A stretch of DNA of 64,000 nt, taken from positions 1,817,467 to 1,881,466 of the forward strand of contig NZ_BBRD01000001.1 of NCBI RefSeq assembly GCF_000975095.1, in the 5' to 3' direction. Made by a program: the position numbers and the translations under genes. Shown here piece by piece: positions 35,894 through 44,312 of the stretch (the stretch's first letter is position 1; every line of letters begins with the position of its first letter). The DNA is from Demequina aestuarii (lineage in GTDB: Bacteria > Actinomycetota > Actinomycetes > Actinomycetales > Demequinaceae). The notes beneath the pieces are model-generated. The model saw nothing but the letters and a program-made list of their open reading frames with translations, did not search any database and had not been told where the DNA came from.

Positions 35894-38533
35894 TCACCGC
35901 TCGGCGGCGTCCTCGACCAGCCAGTCGCCACGGGCTCGGGTGCCATCCTGCCCGCGCGTCGAGTAGCGCCGACGCCACACGCCCAGCCGAGCCATCACGA
36001 AGCGGTAGGCGAGCCACGCTGCGATCCCCACCGCGATGCCCGCCAGGGCGCCGGCAACCGGGGGTTCGACCCGGAAGATCACCTGCCAGTGGACCAGGTA
36101 GATGAACAGCGAGGCGCCCGCGAGCGCCCATACCGCCCCCACGAGCGGCCGCGGCACCGGGACCCACGGCACCCACAGCAGCACCAGCAGCCCAAGACAA
36201 CCGACGAGGTCCCACATATCGAGAGCGGCGAACACCGGGGTCGCCGCCACTGCGATGGCCGAGACCAGCAGCCGTCCGCGCCACGTGGGAGCACGAGCGC
36301 CGGCCCAGCCCAGCATCACGAACCAGGCCGCGGTCGCCAGGGTGTACCGATCGAGCTCGTTGACCGCCACGTCGGTCAGCAGGTAGCGCGTGACCCCCGC
36401 GAGGGCGAGCAGGACCAGCGCGAAGCCGAAGGGCGTGCGTCTCTCCCGCCGATCGATCGCGGGCACGGCGAAGAGTGCCGCCAGCGCCAGCATCGTCCAC
36501 ACCGCGACCTCGATGAACCACAGCTCCCACTGATAGGTCCACATGGCATCGCGAGGAAGGAAGGAGTTCACCAGCAGCACCGTCGTCGGCTGGTAGTGGC
36601 CGCTCACCACCGCGACGAAGCCCGACCACAGCACGGCGGGAATCGCGATCTGAACGGCGACGCCGAGGAGCCTCCTGCTCCGCTTCACCCCTGGCAGATT
36701 GACGATCTGGAAACGCGCAAGGTTGTAGCCCAGCACAGCGAGGAGGACGGCGGACCCGCCCGCGAACCTCAGCACCTCCACGTGCAAGAACACGATCTGG
36801 ACAATCGCGGCCGCGCGCAGCGCGATGGACGTCTCCACCCGGGAGATGGACCCCGCCCACGCGCGAAGGCGCCCGGTGAGTGATGGCGAGGCGGCGGGCT
36901 CGGCGCCCCGCGAACCGGTCTCGGATGGGGCGCCCTCACTGTCGTGCCGCGCGTAGAGCTCGCGAGGGCTCAACGCATGCCAGTCGGTGGGCAATCGCCC
37001 CACCATGGTCTCGAGCCGGATCGAGACCTCGACGTAGCTGAGCGAGTCGCCGCCGAGGGCCGCGAAGGAATCGTCCAGGGTGGCGCCCGGCCGGCCCAGC
37101 AGCTCGGCGTAGAGGTCGCGGATCGAGTCGCCCAGTGAAGCGGCGCTGGCCGGAGCATCGGGAGATTGCCGATGCGCCTGCGCGTGACGCACCAGCGCCG
37201 CCGTGTCCGACTTGCCGCTCTCGGTGCGCGGGAACTCGTCGATAGCGAAGGAGTCGATCGCGTGGATGGGCACGCCGATCGCTGCCGCCGCCCTCCCCCG
37301 GGCCACCGCGACCAGCCCCGGTGACCGCACGAACAGCAGCAGCCGCTCGTCCGCCGATGCCGTCCGCGCGTCGATGCCGGCCTCCGCGAGCAACTGTTCG
37401 ACGGCGTCGAGATCGATCCGCAGTCCGTAGACCTTCACGAACCGGTTGGCGCGCCCCACGATCTCGAAGAGTCCGTCCTCGCGCTGGCGGGCCAGGTCGC
37501 CGGTGCGCAACTCGGTGATCACGCGGCCGGTGGCGAAGTCGGCGGGGTGCTCCGCGTAGCCCATCATCACATTGGGACCGGAGTACACGAGCTCGCCCGA
37601 GTCTTCGCCGGCCGCGACGTCCACGCGCAGCGACCCGCCGGGGATCGCGCGGCCGATGCTGCCGGCGGCGGCTTCGGCCAGGTCGGGCGGGAGGTAGGCC
37701 ATGCGCGCCGTCGCCTCGGTCTGCCCGTACATCACGACGAGCTCGAAGCCGCGCTCGCGGCCCAAGCGGGCGTAGCGCCGGACCATGTCCGGGGCGAGAC
37801 GCCCGCCGGCCTGGGTGATGTAGCGCAGGCTCGGGAGGTCGCGCTCAGCAAATCCTGACGCGTCGAGCAGCTCGAACGTGTAGGGAACGCCAGCGAACGA
37901 CGTTGCGCCCGTCAGCGTGAACTCGTCCCAGAACCGTTCGTCCGAGACGCTGTGCTCGGTGAGTACCACGCTCGCTCCCGCCAGCAGGTAGCTGTTCAGC
38001 ACCGAGAGCCCGTAGCAGTACTGCAGGGGCAGCGTGGTGGCGGCCCGGTCGCGCGGAGTGATCCGCAGGTACTCGCCGATGGCCGCCGCGTTGCTGCGCA
38101 GGTTCTCGAACGACAGGCGCACGAGCTTGGGCGACCCCGTGGAGCCAGAGGTGCTCGCGAGCATGGCCAGGTCGGGGTGGAGGTCGTGGCGCGAGCCAGC
38201 ACGGCGCTCCTGCAGCCGCCATCCCTCGCTCGCACCGGCGGCGACCACGTCCGGATCGAACCGCTCGATGAGCGCCTCGCGGTGGGCGGCGCCGGCGGAT
38301 CCGTCATCGGGGACGAAGAGCACAGGGTGGCCCGCCTCCAGGGCGGCGAGATACGTCACGACCGGCTCGATCGCGTTCCCGGCGGTGATCACCACCAGTC
38401 GACGCTCGGCCCCCAGGTGGGTGCGGCGCTCGTCCACGAGGCCGCGCAGCTCGCCGTACGTGACGGTGCGGCCGGAGGCAATCAGGGCCGGATCTTCGGT
38501 GCTTCCTCCCACGAGGCAGAGTCCCGGAAGCAT
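35894..38533 (-). CDS. Fusion: adenylation domain - carrier protein - membrane acyltransferase
   Basis: 879 residues in three parts. Residues 1-450: AMP-forming acyl/aminoacyl adenylation domain with the P-loop LASTSGSTGSPKLV (about 125), VMYGQTEATARM (about 270), TGDLARQREDGLFEI and the hinge GRANRFVKVYGLRID, and the catalytic Lys in PRTESGKSD. Residues 465-530: carrier domain with the phosphopantetheine Ser in ALGGDSLSYVEV. From about 555: an OafA-like acyltransferase-3 membrane domain with about ten helices, beginning near ALRAAAIVQIVFLHVEVLRF with its conserved His. The protein could activate an acid, load it on its own carrier and transfer it across or at the membrane to an envelope acceptor. 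Confidence 0.85.
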   Translation of the reverse strand: MLPGLCLVGGSTEDPALIASGRTVTYGELRGLVDERRTHLGAERRLVVITAGNAIEPVVTYLAALEAGHPVLFVPDDGSAGAAHREALIERFDPDVVAAGASEGWRLQERRAGSRHDLHPDLAMLASTSGSTGSPKLVRLSFENLRSNAAAIGEYLRITPRDRAATTLPLQYCYGLSVLNSYLLAGASVVLTEHSVSDERFWDEFTLTGATSFAGVPYTFELLDASGFAERDLPSLRYITQAGGRLAPDMVRRYARLGRERGFELVVMYGQTEATARMAYLPPDLAEAAAGSIGRAIPGGSLRVDVAAGEDSGELVYSGPNVMMGYAEHPADFATGRVITELRTGDLARQREDGLFEIVGRANRFVKVYGLRIDLDAVEQLLAEAGIDARTASADERLLLFVRSPGLVAVARGRAAAAIGVPIHAIDSFAIDEFPRTESGKSDTAALVRHAQAHRQSPDAPASAASLGDSIRDLYAELLGRPGATLDDSFAALGGDSLSYVEVSIRLETMVGRLPTDWHALSPRELYARHDSEGAPSETGSRGAEPAASPSLTGRLRAWAGSISRVETSIALRAAAIVQIVFLHVEVLRFAGGSAVLLAVLGYNLARFQIVNLPGVKRSRRLLGVAVQIAIPAVLWSGFVAVVSGHYQPTTVLLVNSFLPRDAMWTYQWELWFIEVAVWTMLALAALFAVPAIDRRERRTPFGFALVLLALAGVTRYLLTDVAVNELDRYTLATAAWFVMLGWAGARAPTWRGRLLVSAIAVAATPVFAALDMWDLVGCLGLLVLLWVPWVPVPRPLVGAVWALAGASLFIYLVHWQVIFRVEPPVAGALAGIAVGIAAWLAYRFVMARLGVWRRRYSTRGQDGTRARGDWLVEDAAER

Positions 38534-38668
38534 CTGATCCCCCTCACCGGATCACCATGCTCACTCGGCACAGGGAGCATGTCGCGACTCTACTGGCGCG
38601 CCTGCCCGATGCGCCAGGGTCCGGGCTTTGCCCGTGGTGCTGGCATGGGGTGGGCTTGGGCTGTCACG

Positions 38669-38683
38669 CGGCCGATGCGCGGG
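38669..38683 (+). repeat. Intergenic copy of the 15-base motif CGGCCGATGCGCGGG
   Basis: Exact copy of the 15-mer found at 32395 and 63785. It lies immediately before the pentanucleotide repeat and the end of the gene at 38705. Confidence 0.8.
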
Positions 38684-38716
38684 TTCAGTCCAGTTCGGTT
38701 CAGTTCAGTTCAGTTC
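38684..38716 (+). repeat. Pentanucleotide (TTCAG) microsatellite
   Basis: TTCAG is repeated three times in a row (38699-38713) plus degenerate flanking copies. The array overlaps the stop codon of the minus-strand gene at 38705, so slippage would change that protein's C-terminus. Confidence 0.8.
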
Positions 38717-39187
38717 GCCGAACGGGTACCGCACGGTAGCGAAGGGCCAGGAGTTCTCGAGCCAGGCCGGGACGAAGGCGCGCACTGCGGCGGCGAGGCC
38801 TTCGGGTGCGTCCGGGACGACCCACCACGAGACGTCGGCGGCGGGCTGTTCGACGCTGGAGCCAGGTTCGAGCTCAGCGGGGTCGATGTAGATGCAGCCG
38901 AACAGCCGGCTCTCGTCGCTGGGCAGGATCGCGTAGTTGAACGAGTGGTTCTCGGCCATGTCCTCGGCGTGGAGTTGGAGATCCTCGCGGTCCTCCTCGG
39001 CCGTCATGGTGGCGGGCGGCCAGCCCCAGGTGTCGCCGTACTTGTCCCACAGCATCGCTTGGTTGCCCATGACGGCGGGCATGTCGATGTCGAGATCGTC
39101 GGGGCTGATGGGGCGGATGTGGACGTCGTCGGTGATGTCGACGCGAAGGGGGTGTTGGAAGTCCAGAGGAAGCCAAAGTGATGTCAT
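38705..39187 (-). CDS. Hypothetical protein, possibly GNAT-like; intact copy of a duplicated gene
   Basis: 160 residues. Visible: VHIRPISPDDLDIDMPAVMG near the start, AMLWDKYGDTWGWPP, a FNYAILPSDESRLFGCIYID strand (reminiscent of the GNAT 'G-x-x-x-I' core), then an SWWVVPDAPEG segment. It resembles small acetyltransferase-like proteins, but the acetyl-CoA loop is not clear. A second, broken copy lies at 43370-43736 on the same strand, about 80% identical over 80 residues by eye. Its 3' end runs into a microsatellite. Confidence 0.7.
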   Translation of the reverse strand: MTSLWLPLDFQHPLRVDITDDVHIRPISPDDLDIDMPAVMGNQAMLWDKYGDTWGWPPATMTAEEDREDLQLHAEDMAENHSFNYAILPSDESRLFGCIYIDPAELEPGSSVEQPAADVSWWVVPDAPEGLAAAVRAFVPAWLENSWPFATVRYPFGELN

Positions 39188-39408
39188 GTTGAGGTGCCCG
39201 CCTTTCGAAGCGACGCAAGGTCTGCGGCCGATGCTCGATCCATATCGATCCTGGTTGCGCCAGCGCCCATAGTCAAACGGCCCTTGGCAGGACTTGCGCG
39301 ACCAACGCTGATCCGAGCGCTGCCTTGCGCAGCCTTGGCCCCTACACTCACGTACACGGTGGAGCGCCCATCTTGCGCGCTAGGCAGTCCGGACCTGAGG
39401 AGTCAACG

Positions 39409-40758
39409 ATGAACGATGAGCTCCAGTTGATCAGTGACGGCGATGGCCTAGCCGTCATCGGCGAGCCGGGCGCTGTCGAGCGCTTCCTCGTTGCCGAGGG
39501 ATTGCAGTCGCGGGAACTCGCGTTGCCGAAACTTGCAAATGTCCTCGCTTCATCCGCAGGGGCCACAGAGGCCACGTCGATCGTGGCGGCTTCTTCGGGT
39601 CGCTGGCTCAAGTTGACCGCGGATTCGGCAAGCAAGATCGACAAGTACGGGTTGATGAAGGGTTCAGCGCCTGGCTTGAGCCGCGGCGTGGTGACCTCCA
39701 ATGGAAAGATCAAAGGCGTGGTCGAGTTCGCAAAGGGACCCGGCGCGCTCCTGACCAACCCGGCGATGCTTGCCGGTGCCGCAGGGGTGATGGCGCAGTT
39801 GGCGATGCAGCAGCAGATGGACGCAATCGCCGACTATCTCGAAGTGATCGACAAGAAGATCGACGATGTGCTCCGCGCACAGAAGGACGGGGTGCTCGCA
39901 GACGTGATTGCCGTGGGTCTCGTGATCGAAGAGGCCACGACAATCCGAGCCCACGTGGGCAGGATCTCTGAGGTTTCGTGGTCAAAGGTGCAGTCAACGT
40001 CGCTGACCATAGCCCGGACCCAGGCGTATGCCTTGCGGCAGTTGGATGGACTGGCAGAGAACATGGAGAGCCACGCCAGTCTCGGCGACCTTGTGAAGGC
40101 AACCGGCGAGGCAGAAGCAAAGGTTAAGGAGTGGCTCGCAGTGCTCGCCTTCTGCTTCCAACTGCAGGATGCAATCGCAATTCTGGAGCTTGACCGGGTG
40201 CTGGATGCCGCTCCTGAAGAACTGGACCAGCATCGGCTGGGCCTGAACGCGGCCCGGGACAACAGGGTCGCGGTGATTACCCGGAGCACGCTTCAACTTC
40301 TGGCGCGCATCGATGCCGCTGCTGCTGGGGCAAACTCCAAGGTCCTGTTGCATCCAAGGGCCGCGCGCCAGGCGGTGGCATCCAGCAACCAAGTCAGTGC
40401 CGCAGTGGTCGAGCTTCATGCAGTACTCGGCATCGGCAACGAGCGAGCGGTGGTTGACGCACGGCGCTGGCGAGAAGCGGCATCGGACGCGAGGGATAGG
40501 GCCATCGAGACAGGGTCCGACGGACTCAGTGCTGCGAAGCGCTTTGGCAGCGAGACGCTCGAGCGCACCAAGTCGGCTTCGGGCGCCGCGATCGAGACCG
40601 GCACCGAGGGCATCGGTACGGTAAGGCGCCTGAGCGGGCAGAGCCTTAACCGCACCAAGTCTGTGTCGGGGAAGCTCTCAGGCGAAATCACTGAGCGCGC
40701 TCGCCTACGGCGGTGGACAAGCGCGGAGAATGAGCTCGAAGACGACACCGAGGGTTGA
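39409..40758 (+). CDS. Unrecognised 449-residue protein with C-terminal repeats
   Basis: No family recognised. A GGAG precedes the ATG by 8-10 bases. The protein is mostly helical. Around residues 105-135 a Gly/Ala-rich hydrophobic patch (AMLAGAAGVMAQLAMQQQ) is followed by long helices (DAIADYLEVIDKKIDDVLRA, LVIEEATTIRAHVGRI). The C-terminal about 75 residues contain two imperfect 29-residue repeats, each starting AIETG and ending RTKS(A/V)SG. The layout (amphipathic patch plus coiled coils) would suit a membrane-interacting effector, but that is a guess. First gene of the accessory island. Confidence 0.6.
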   Translation: MNDELQLISDGDGLAVIGEPGAVERFLVAEGLQSRELALPKLANVLASSAGATEATSIVAASSGRWLKLTADSASKIDKYGLMKGSAPGLSRGVVTSNGKIKGVVEFAKGPGALLTNPAMLAGAAGVMAQLAMQQQMDAIADYLEVIDKKIDDVLRAQKDGVLADVIAVGLVIEEATTIRAHVGRISEVSWSKVQSTSLTIARTQAYALRQLDGLAENMESHASLGDLVKATGEAEAKVKEWLAVLAFCFQLQDAIAILELDRVLDAAPEELDQHRLGLNAARDNRVAVITRSTLQLLARIDAAAAGANSKVLLHPRAARQAVASSNQVSAAVVELHAVLGIGNERAVVDARRWREAASDARDRAIETGSDGLSAAKRFGSETLERTKSASGAAIETGTEGIGTVRRLSGQSLNRTKSVSGKLSGEITERARLRRWTSAENELEDDTEG

Positions 40759-40775
40759 CGCTGTGTCGCCTCCGA

Positions 40776-41432
40776 CTACCTCGCGAGTGTGCGCGACCCG
40801 TCTGGGTTTCGGATGTAGGCCTCGAAGAGGTGGCTGGTGATGTCTGGCACCGAGTGGTCGACACAAATTTCCGCCACGGCCAACGGCCGCGATCGCTTGG
40901 TCCGCCAGTACTCGAAGTCGTAGTCCGCGATGGGCTTGAAGGTATCGGACCCCCGCTTGGGAGCGTCGCGCACCGTCGCCCCGCTATTGATGGGCGACAG
41001 GGTGATGTGCTCGGCGTGGGCACTGACCAGCGACGCCGTATCCACCACCAGGATGAGGTGTGGGCGATCCCGGTAAGTGCTCGCAGCGAAGAGCGTGTCG
41101 AGCCGCTTCTGTGTAGGCCAGAAGAACACTTTGCTGTTGATGAGGCGCAGGAACTCGGGCACTGTCATGTCAGTGAGGCACGCCGCGAGCTTCTTCTCAT
41201 TGAGCGGGCCGTTGTCGCGGATCAATGCCGAGCCGTGAACGCCGTGGCGGACGGAGGTCATGTCCGGCCGGGGCTCGGACAGGAGCCTCCGTCGGCGTGG
41301 ATTGGGGGTCTCGAAAAGGTCCACAAGGGCGCCGGTGGATAGGAGTCCGTGACGCTGGATACCATCCCAGGCCGAGGCTTCAGCCATATGGAAGATGCGG
41401 GGGTATGTGGCGATAAGTTCAGCGGGGAGCAC
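40776..41432 (-). CDS. DUF7002-like protein
   Basis: 218 residues. Recognisable pieces: IFHMAEASAWDGIQRHGLLS, then SALIRDNGPLNEKKLAACL, VFFWPTQKRLDTLFAAS, RPHLILVVDTASLV and LSPINSGAT. I associate this pattern with DUF7002. The HxT/A...HGL..S opening resembles ADP-ribosyltransferase-like folds such as RNA 2'-phosphotransferase, an inference only. GTG at 41432 is taken as start; an in-frame ATG at 41513 would run into the neighbour. Convergent with the 449-residue gene (17 bases between stops), divergent from the next. Confidence 0.65.
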   Translation of the reverse strand: MLPAELIATYPRIFHMAEASAWDGIQRHGLLSTGALVDLFETPNPRRRRLLSEPRPDMTSVRHGVHGSALIRDNGPLNEKKLAACLTDMTVPEFLRLINSKVFFWPTQKRLDTLFAASTYRDRPHLILVVDTASLVSAHAEHITLSPINSGATVRDAPKRGSDTFKPIADYDFEYWRTKRSRPLAVAEICVDHSVPDITSHLFEAYIRNPDGSRTLAR

Positions 41433-41469
41433 GATGCAACAATGCCAGCAATTCCTTGGGGGTGGCTTG

Positions 41470-42000
41470 ATGAACATTCGCGAAATGCGCCAGGCGTACA
41501 TGCCAGACCGCATCCGCCTGCTCTTGGTGGCCGAGGCACCACGAGAGTCGACCGATCGCTTCTTCTACAACCCGGTCGTCGCTACTCACGATTCACTGTT
41601 CCTTGAGACCTCGAAGGTGTTGTTGCCAGAGGTTTGGAAGGCGCGAGGCGCGAAGGACGTCCGTGCGATGAAGACTGAGGTCCTGGCGAGGCTCTGCGAT
41701 GAAGGCGTGTACCTGGTCGACGCAGTGGACGAGCGCCTCCCCCAAGGCCTAAGCGATGCGCGCTGTGCCGCCATCCTGCGTGAGCACGCTGCGACGAAGG
41801 TTGCAGAGATCGTGAGGCTGCTCGGCGAGCGTGGCGCCCCGGAGGCGTCGGTGGTACTCATCAAGGGCACCGTATTCGATGCGCTCGCCGAGGGGCTTCG
41901 AGCCGCAGGGGTGAGAGTTCCTCAAGAGCGCCCCCTACCTTTCCCCAGTTCGGGCCAGCAGGTGAGTTTTCGAGAGTCGCTAGTGCGGCTTCTCGGCTAG
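41470..42000 (+). CDS. Conserved hypothetical protein, UDG-like N-terminal motif
   Basis: 176 residues. It opens RLLLVAEAPRESTDRFFYNP, which recalls the GEAPGxxE motif of family 4/5 uracil-DNA glycosylases but lacks the Gly. A later strand (EASVVLIKGTVFDAL) would match the second motif region. No Cys cluster is present. A plausible relative of the UDG superfamily, not firmly assigned. ATG is preceded by a GGGGG ribosome site. Its stop overlaps the end of the next, opposite gene by 4 bases. Confidence 0.55.
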   Translation: MNIREMRQAYMPDRIRLLLVAEAPRESTDRFFYNPVVATHDSLFLETSKVLLPEVWKARGAKDVRAMKTEVLARLCDEGVYLVDAVDERLPQGLSDARCAAILREHAATKVAEIVRLLGERGAPEASVVLIKGTVFDALAEGLRAAGVRVPQERPLPFPSSGQQVSFRESLVRLLG

Positions 42001-42413
42001 CTCCTTACGCGGGCCCGCACGTGCGCGAGGTGGTCCTCGAAGCGTGCTTCGGAGCGTGAGTAGCGAAGGTGCTCGGGAAGGCTCGCCCACCGAACCTCAG
42101 CCTCTCGGAGTGCCCGACGCGCAAGGTCGAGTTCACCCACCTGCAGCGCGACCGCCGCGAGGTTTGACAGGTGCGCGGGGAGGTCGTGCTGCTCCTCGTC
42201 GCTCGCGACTCCGGCGTCCACCCTTGCCCGCACGATGCTGGCCGCCAAGTCGAAATGGATGAGCCTTTCGGCATGGTCCCCTAGCTCGGCGAAGGTGGAC
42301 CCGACGCTAGCGATCGCCCACGCCCACCTCGCGGTGTAGCGAGACGGACTCTGGTCGGCAAGGTGCTCCCAGTGCGCGGCCGAGCGCTGTGCATCTTCTA
42401 CCCAGGTGCCCAT
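41997..42413 (-). CDS. Hypothetical TPR-like helical protein
   Basis: 138 residues, all helical with repeat-like pairs: ARWAWAIASVGSTFAELGDH, HLSNLAAVALQVGELDLARR, typical of two or three tetratricopeptide-like repeats. ATG at 42413 is preferred; an upstream reading adds about 29 residues. Function unknown. It is convergent with the gene at 41470. Confidence 0.5.
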   Translation of the reverse strand: MGTWVEDAQRSAAHWEHLADQSPSRYTARWAWAIASVGSTFAELGDHAERLIHFDLAASIVRARVDAGVASDEEQHDLPAHLSNLAAVALQVGELDLARRALREAEVRWASLPEHLRYSRSEARFEDHLAHVRARVRS

Positions 42414-42514
42414 GCTGTGAAGGGTATGGGGATGGTGCGACAACGCGGGCACTAGCCATCGAAACCCCTGCTCCCTACGCTCAGGGGACGCGCCGCACAC
42501 CGCAGGAGGTTGCC

Positions 42515-43276
42515 ATGGTCGTCAAAGCCAAAGCACTAGCCGCCGACATCGAACAGCACCTGACCAAGGCTCGCTCAAGGGACGGGTACCGACCAGTCAA
42601 TTTTTCAGCTCCCACTTGGGAAAAGTGGCTAAGGGACATCGAGAGGGTGAGCGTCGATTTCAGAGCGTTCAAAGGTGCAGTCACACGCGGCGAAATGGTC
42701 GCATTGGTCGACACGAGCCTCAAGCGAGGCCGCGAGGGCGTGGCGGACGCATTCGTCATCGCAATGCTCTGGGGTCACGGTAAGAGCGGTTACGGGGCGT
42801 ACCGGACGCACGAGGTTCTCACCCAGGGCACCGCGCCGCTTAGTGGCGATGTACTCGACAGGCTGCACGCCTCGGTTGAACCAATCCGCCGCGGCCCGGA
42901 AAGCGCGTTCTGGTTCATGAACAACCTCAACACACGAGAGGGTGGCGTTGGAGGCAAGGTGCGCTCCCTCGGGCCTGCGTTCTTCACCAAGTGGATGTAC
43001 GCGGTCTCCGCTAAGGGCGACCCTTCGAGCAGCGAGGCGCTTCCGATTCTCGATGCGGTCATGCGCAGTGCAGTCGCGCCCATGTGGGATAGGCGGGGCG
43101 GACCTCGCATGGGACGCACAGCGGACTACGTGGAGTATACGAACGCGCTGAAGCAGTGGGGGCGACCGTTCGACGCGAGTGCGGTGGACGTCGAAGAGGC
43201 AATCTTTGATGTGTCACAGGGATACACGAATCTAGAGAGACTGGCACCGCGCCCACTCGAACGCGTCTTCGGCTGA
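42515..43276 (+). CDS. OGG-fold (8-oxoguanine DNA glycosylase-like) protein
   Basis: 253 residues. GCAGGAGGT precedes the ATG. Core segments VIAMLWGHGKSGYGAYRTHE, SLGPAFFTKWMYAVS and LPILDAVMR match an actinobacterial family annotated as OGG-fold DNA glycosylase; the G-P-A-F-x-T-K-W motif carries the Lys that would be the catalytic nucleophile, and LD supplies the Asp. The likely role is removal of a damaged or modified base, but no activity is established for this branch. Last intact gene before the broken paralogue. Confidence 0.6.
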   Translation: MVVKAKALAADIEQHLTKARSRDGYRPVNFSAPTWEKWLRDIERVSVDFRAFKGAVTRGEMVALVDTSLKRGREGVADAFVIAMLWGHGKSGYGAYRTHEVLTQGTAPLSGDVLDRLHASVEPIRRGPESAFWFMNNLNTREGGVGGKVRSLGPAFFTKWMYAVSAKGDPSSSEALPILDAVMRSAVAPMWDRRGGPRMGRTADYVEYTNALKQWGRPFDASAVDVEEAIFDVSQGYTNLERLAPRPLERVFG

Positions 43277-43369
43277 GAGTCCGCCGCCGAGGACGCCAAC
43301 GCCGACGACAACTTGGTAGCAACACCTCCGTACGAGCCACGACGCCTGCGGGCGCGTGCGTCACAACCC

Positions 43370-43736
43370 TCACGAGACGTCGGCGGCTGGCTGCTCCACG
43401 GTTGAGCCGTGCTCAAGCTCGGCGGGGTCGAAGTAGAGGCAGCCGAACAGCCGGCTCTCGTCGCTGGGCAGGATAGCGGAGTTGAACAAGAGGTTCTTGG
43501 CCATGTCCTGGGCGTGGAGCACCGGGTCCTCGCGGTCCTCCTCGGCCGTCAAAGCGGCGGGCGGCCAGCCCCGGGCATCGCCGTACTTGGCCCACAGCAT
43601 CGCCTGATTGCCCATGACGGTGGGCGTGTCGATGTCAAGGCCGTCGGGGATTATGGGGCGGATGTGGACGCTGGCGGTGATGGCGACCCGGAGGGAGGTG
43701 GGTGAAGTCGGTGGGGAGCCAATGTGGCGTTGTCAC
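43370..43736 (-). pseudogene. Broken partial copy of the gene at 38705
   Basis: The middle matches residues about 40-118 of the intact protein (VMGNQAMLWAKYGDARGWPP, AILPSDESRLFGCLYFDPAE). The N-terminal codons VTTPHWLPTDF are present but in another frame, so a small indel separates them. Beyond QPAADVS the sequence is unrelated, so the C-terminal third is missing. It is therefore frameshifted and truncated. Confidence 0.82.
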
Positions 43737-44312
43737 AGAAACAATGTACCTATGGCGAATCGGTACGGTTGGGATCGGCTGCGCCCTACTTGACCGTGTG
43801 CCATCGACAGTGTCTTTGTATCGGCCAATGCGCCCGGTGTCACCGCCCCCGCAAGTCATCCGCATGATCGTCCCAACGCGGCGTTCGAAATGCTCGGTAG
43901 CGAGCGGTGCGGCTTCGTTGTTGAGAACTGGCCCGAGCGCCACCACGCGATATGTCGCAAGGCACGAGGGGAAGCGGCCTGTGCGTCAACTTCAGCACTC
44001 GCGGAGCGGGCATCCAGCCACTCGATATTCTCAGCCCCACGGGCCACAGGGCTTCCACTCCTGGCGGTTAATCTCCTTGCTGTCGCCGTCACGGCATACG
44101 CGAAAAGACACTTGCCCTCAGGTCGCGCTGATGGACCTCGTCAAGGCAATTCTCGGTCACGAAGGGGTGCACGGACTGGGAATGATGTGCTGCTCGGCTG
44201 CCGGAGCACAACCGGCCGGACCGGCACGCGAGTTGCAGCCGAACGCTTGCGAACGCTATCCGGGCGCACAAAGCGCTCCTACTATGCTCGTCCTGGACCG
44301 AGGAGGTCACGG
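43737..44312. other. Gene-free stretch of about 575 bases
   Basis: Short open frames exist on both strands, but none shows coherent codon use, a ribosome site or a recognisable product. The downstream end contains the AGGAGG of the following gene. No tRNA or repeat was seen. Confidence 0.5.
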
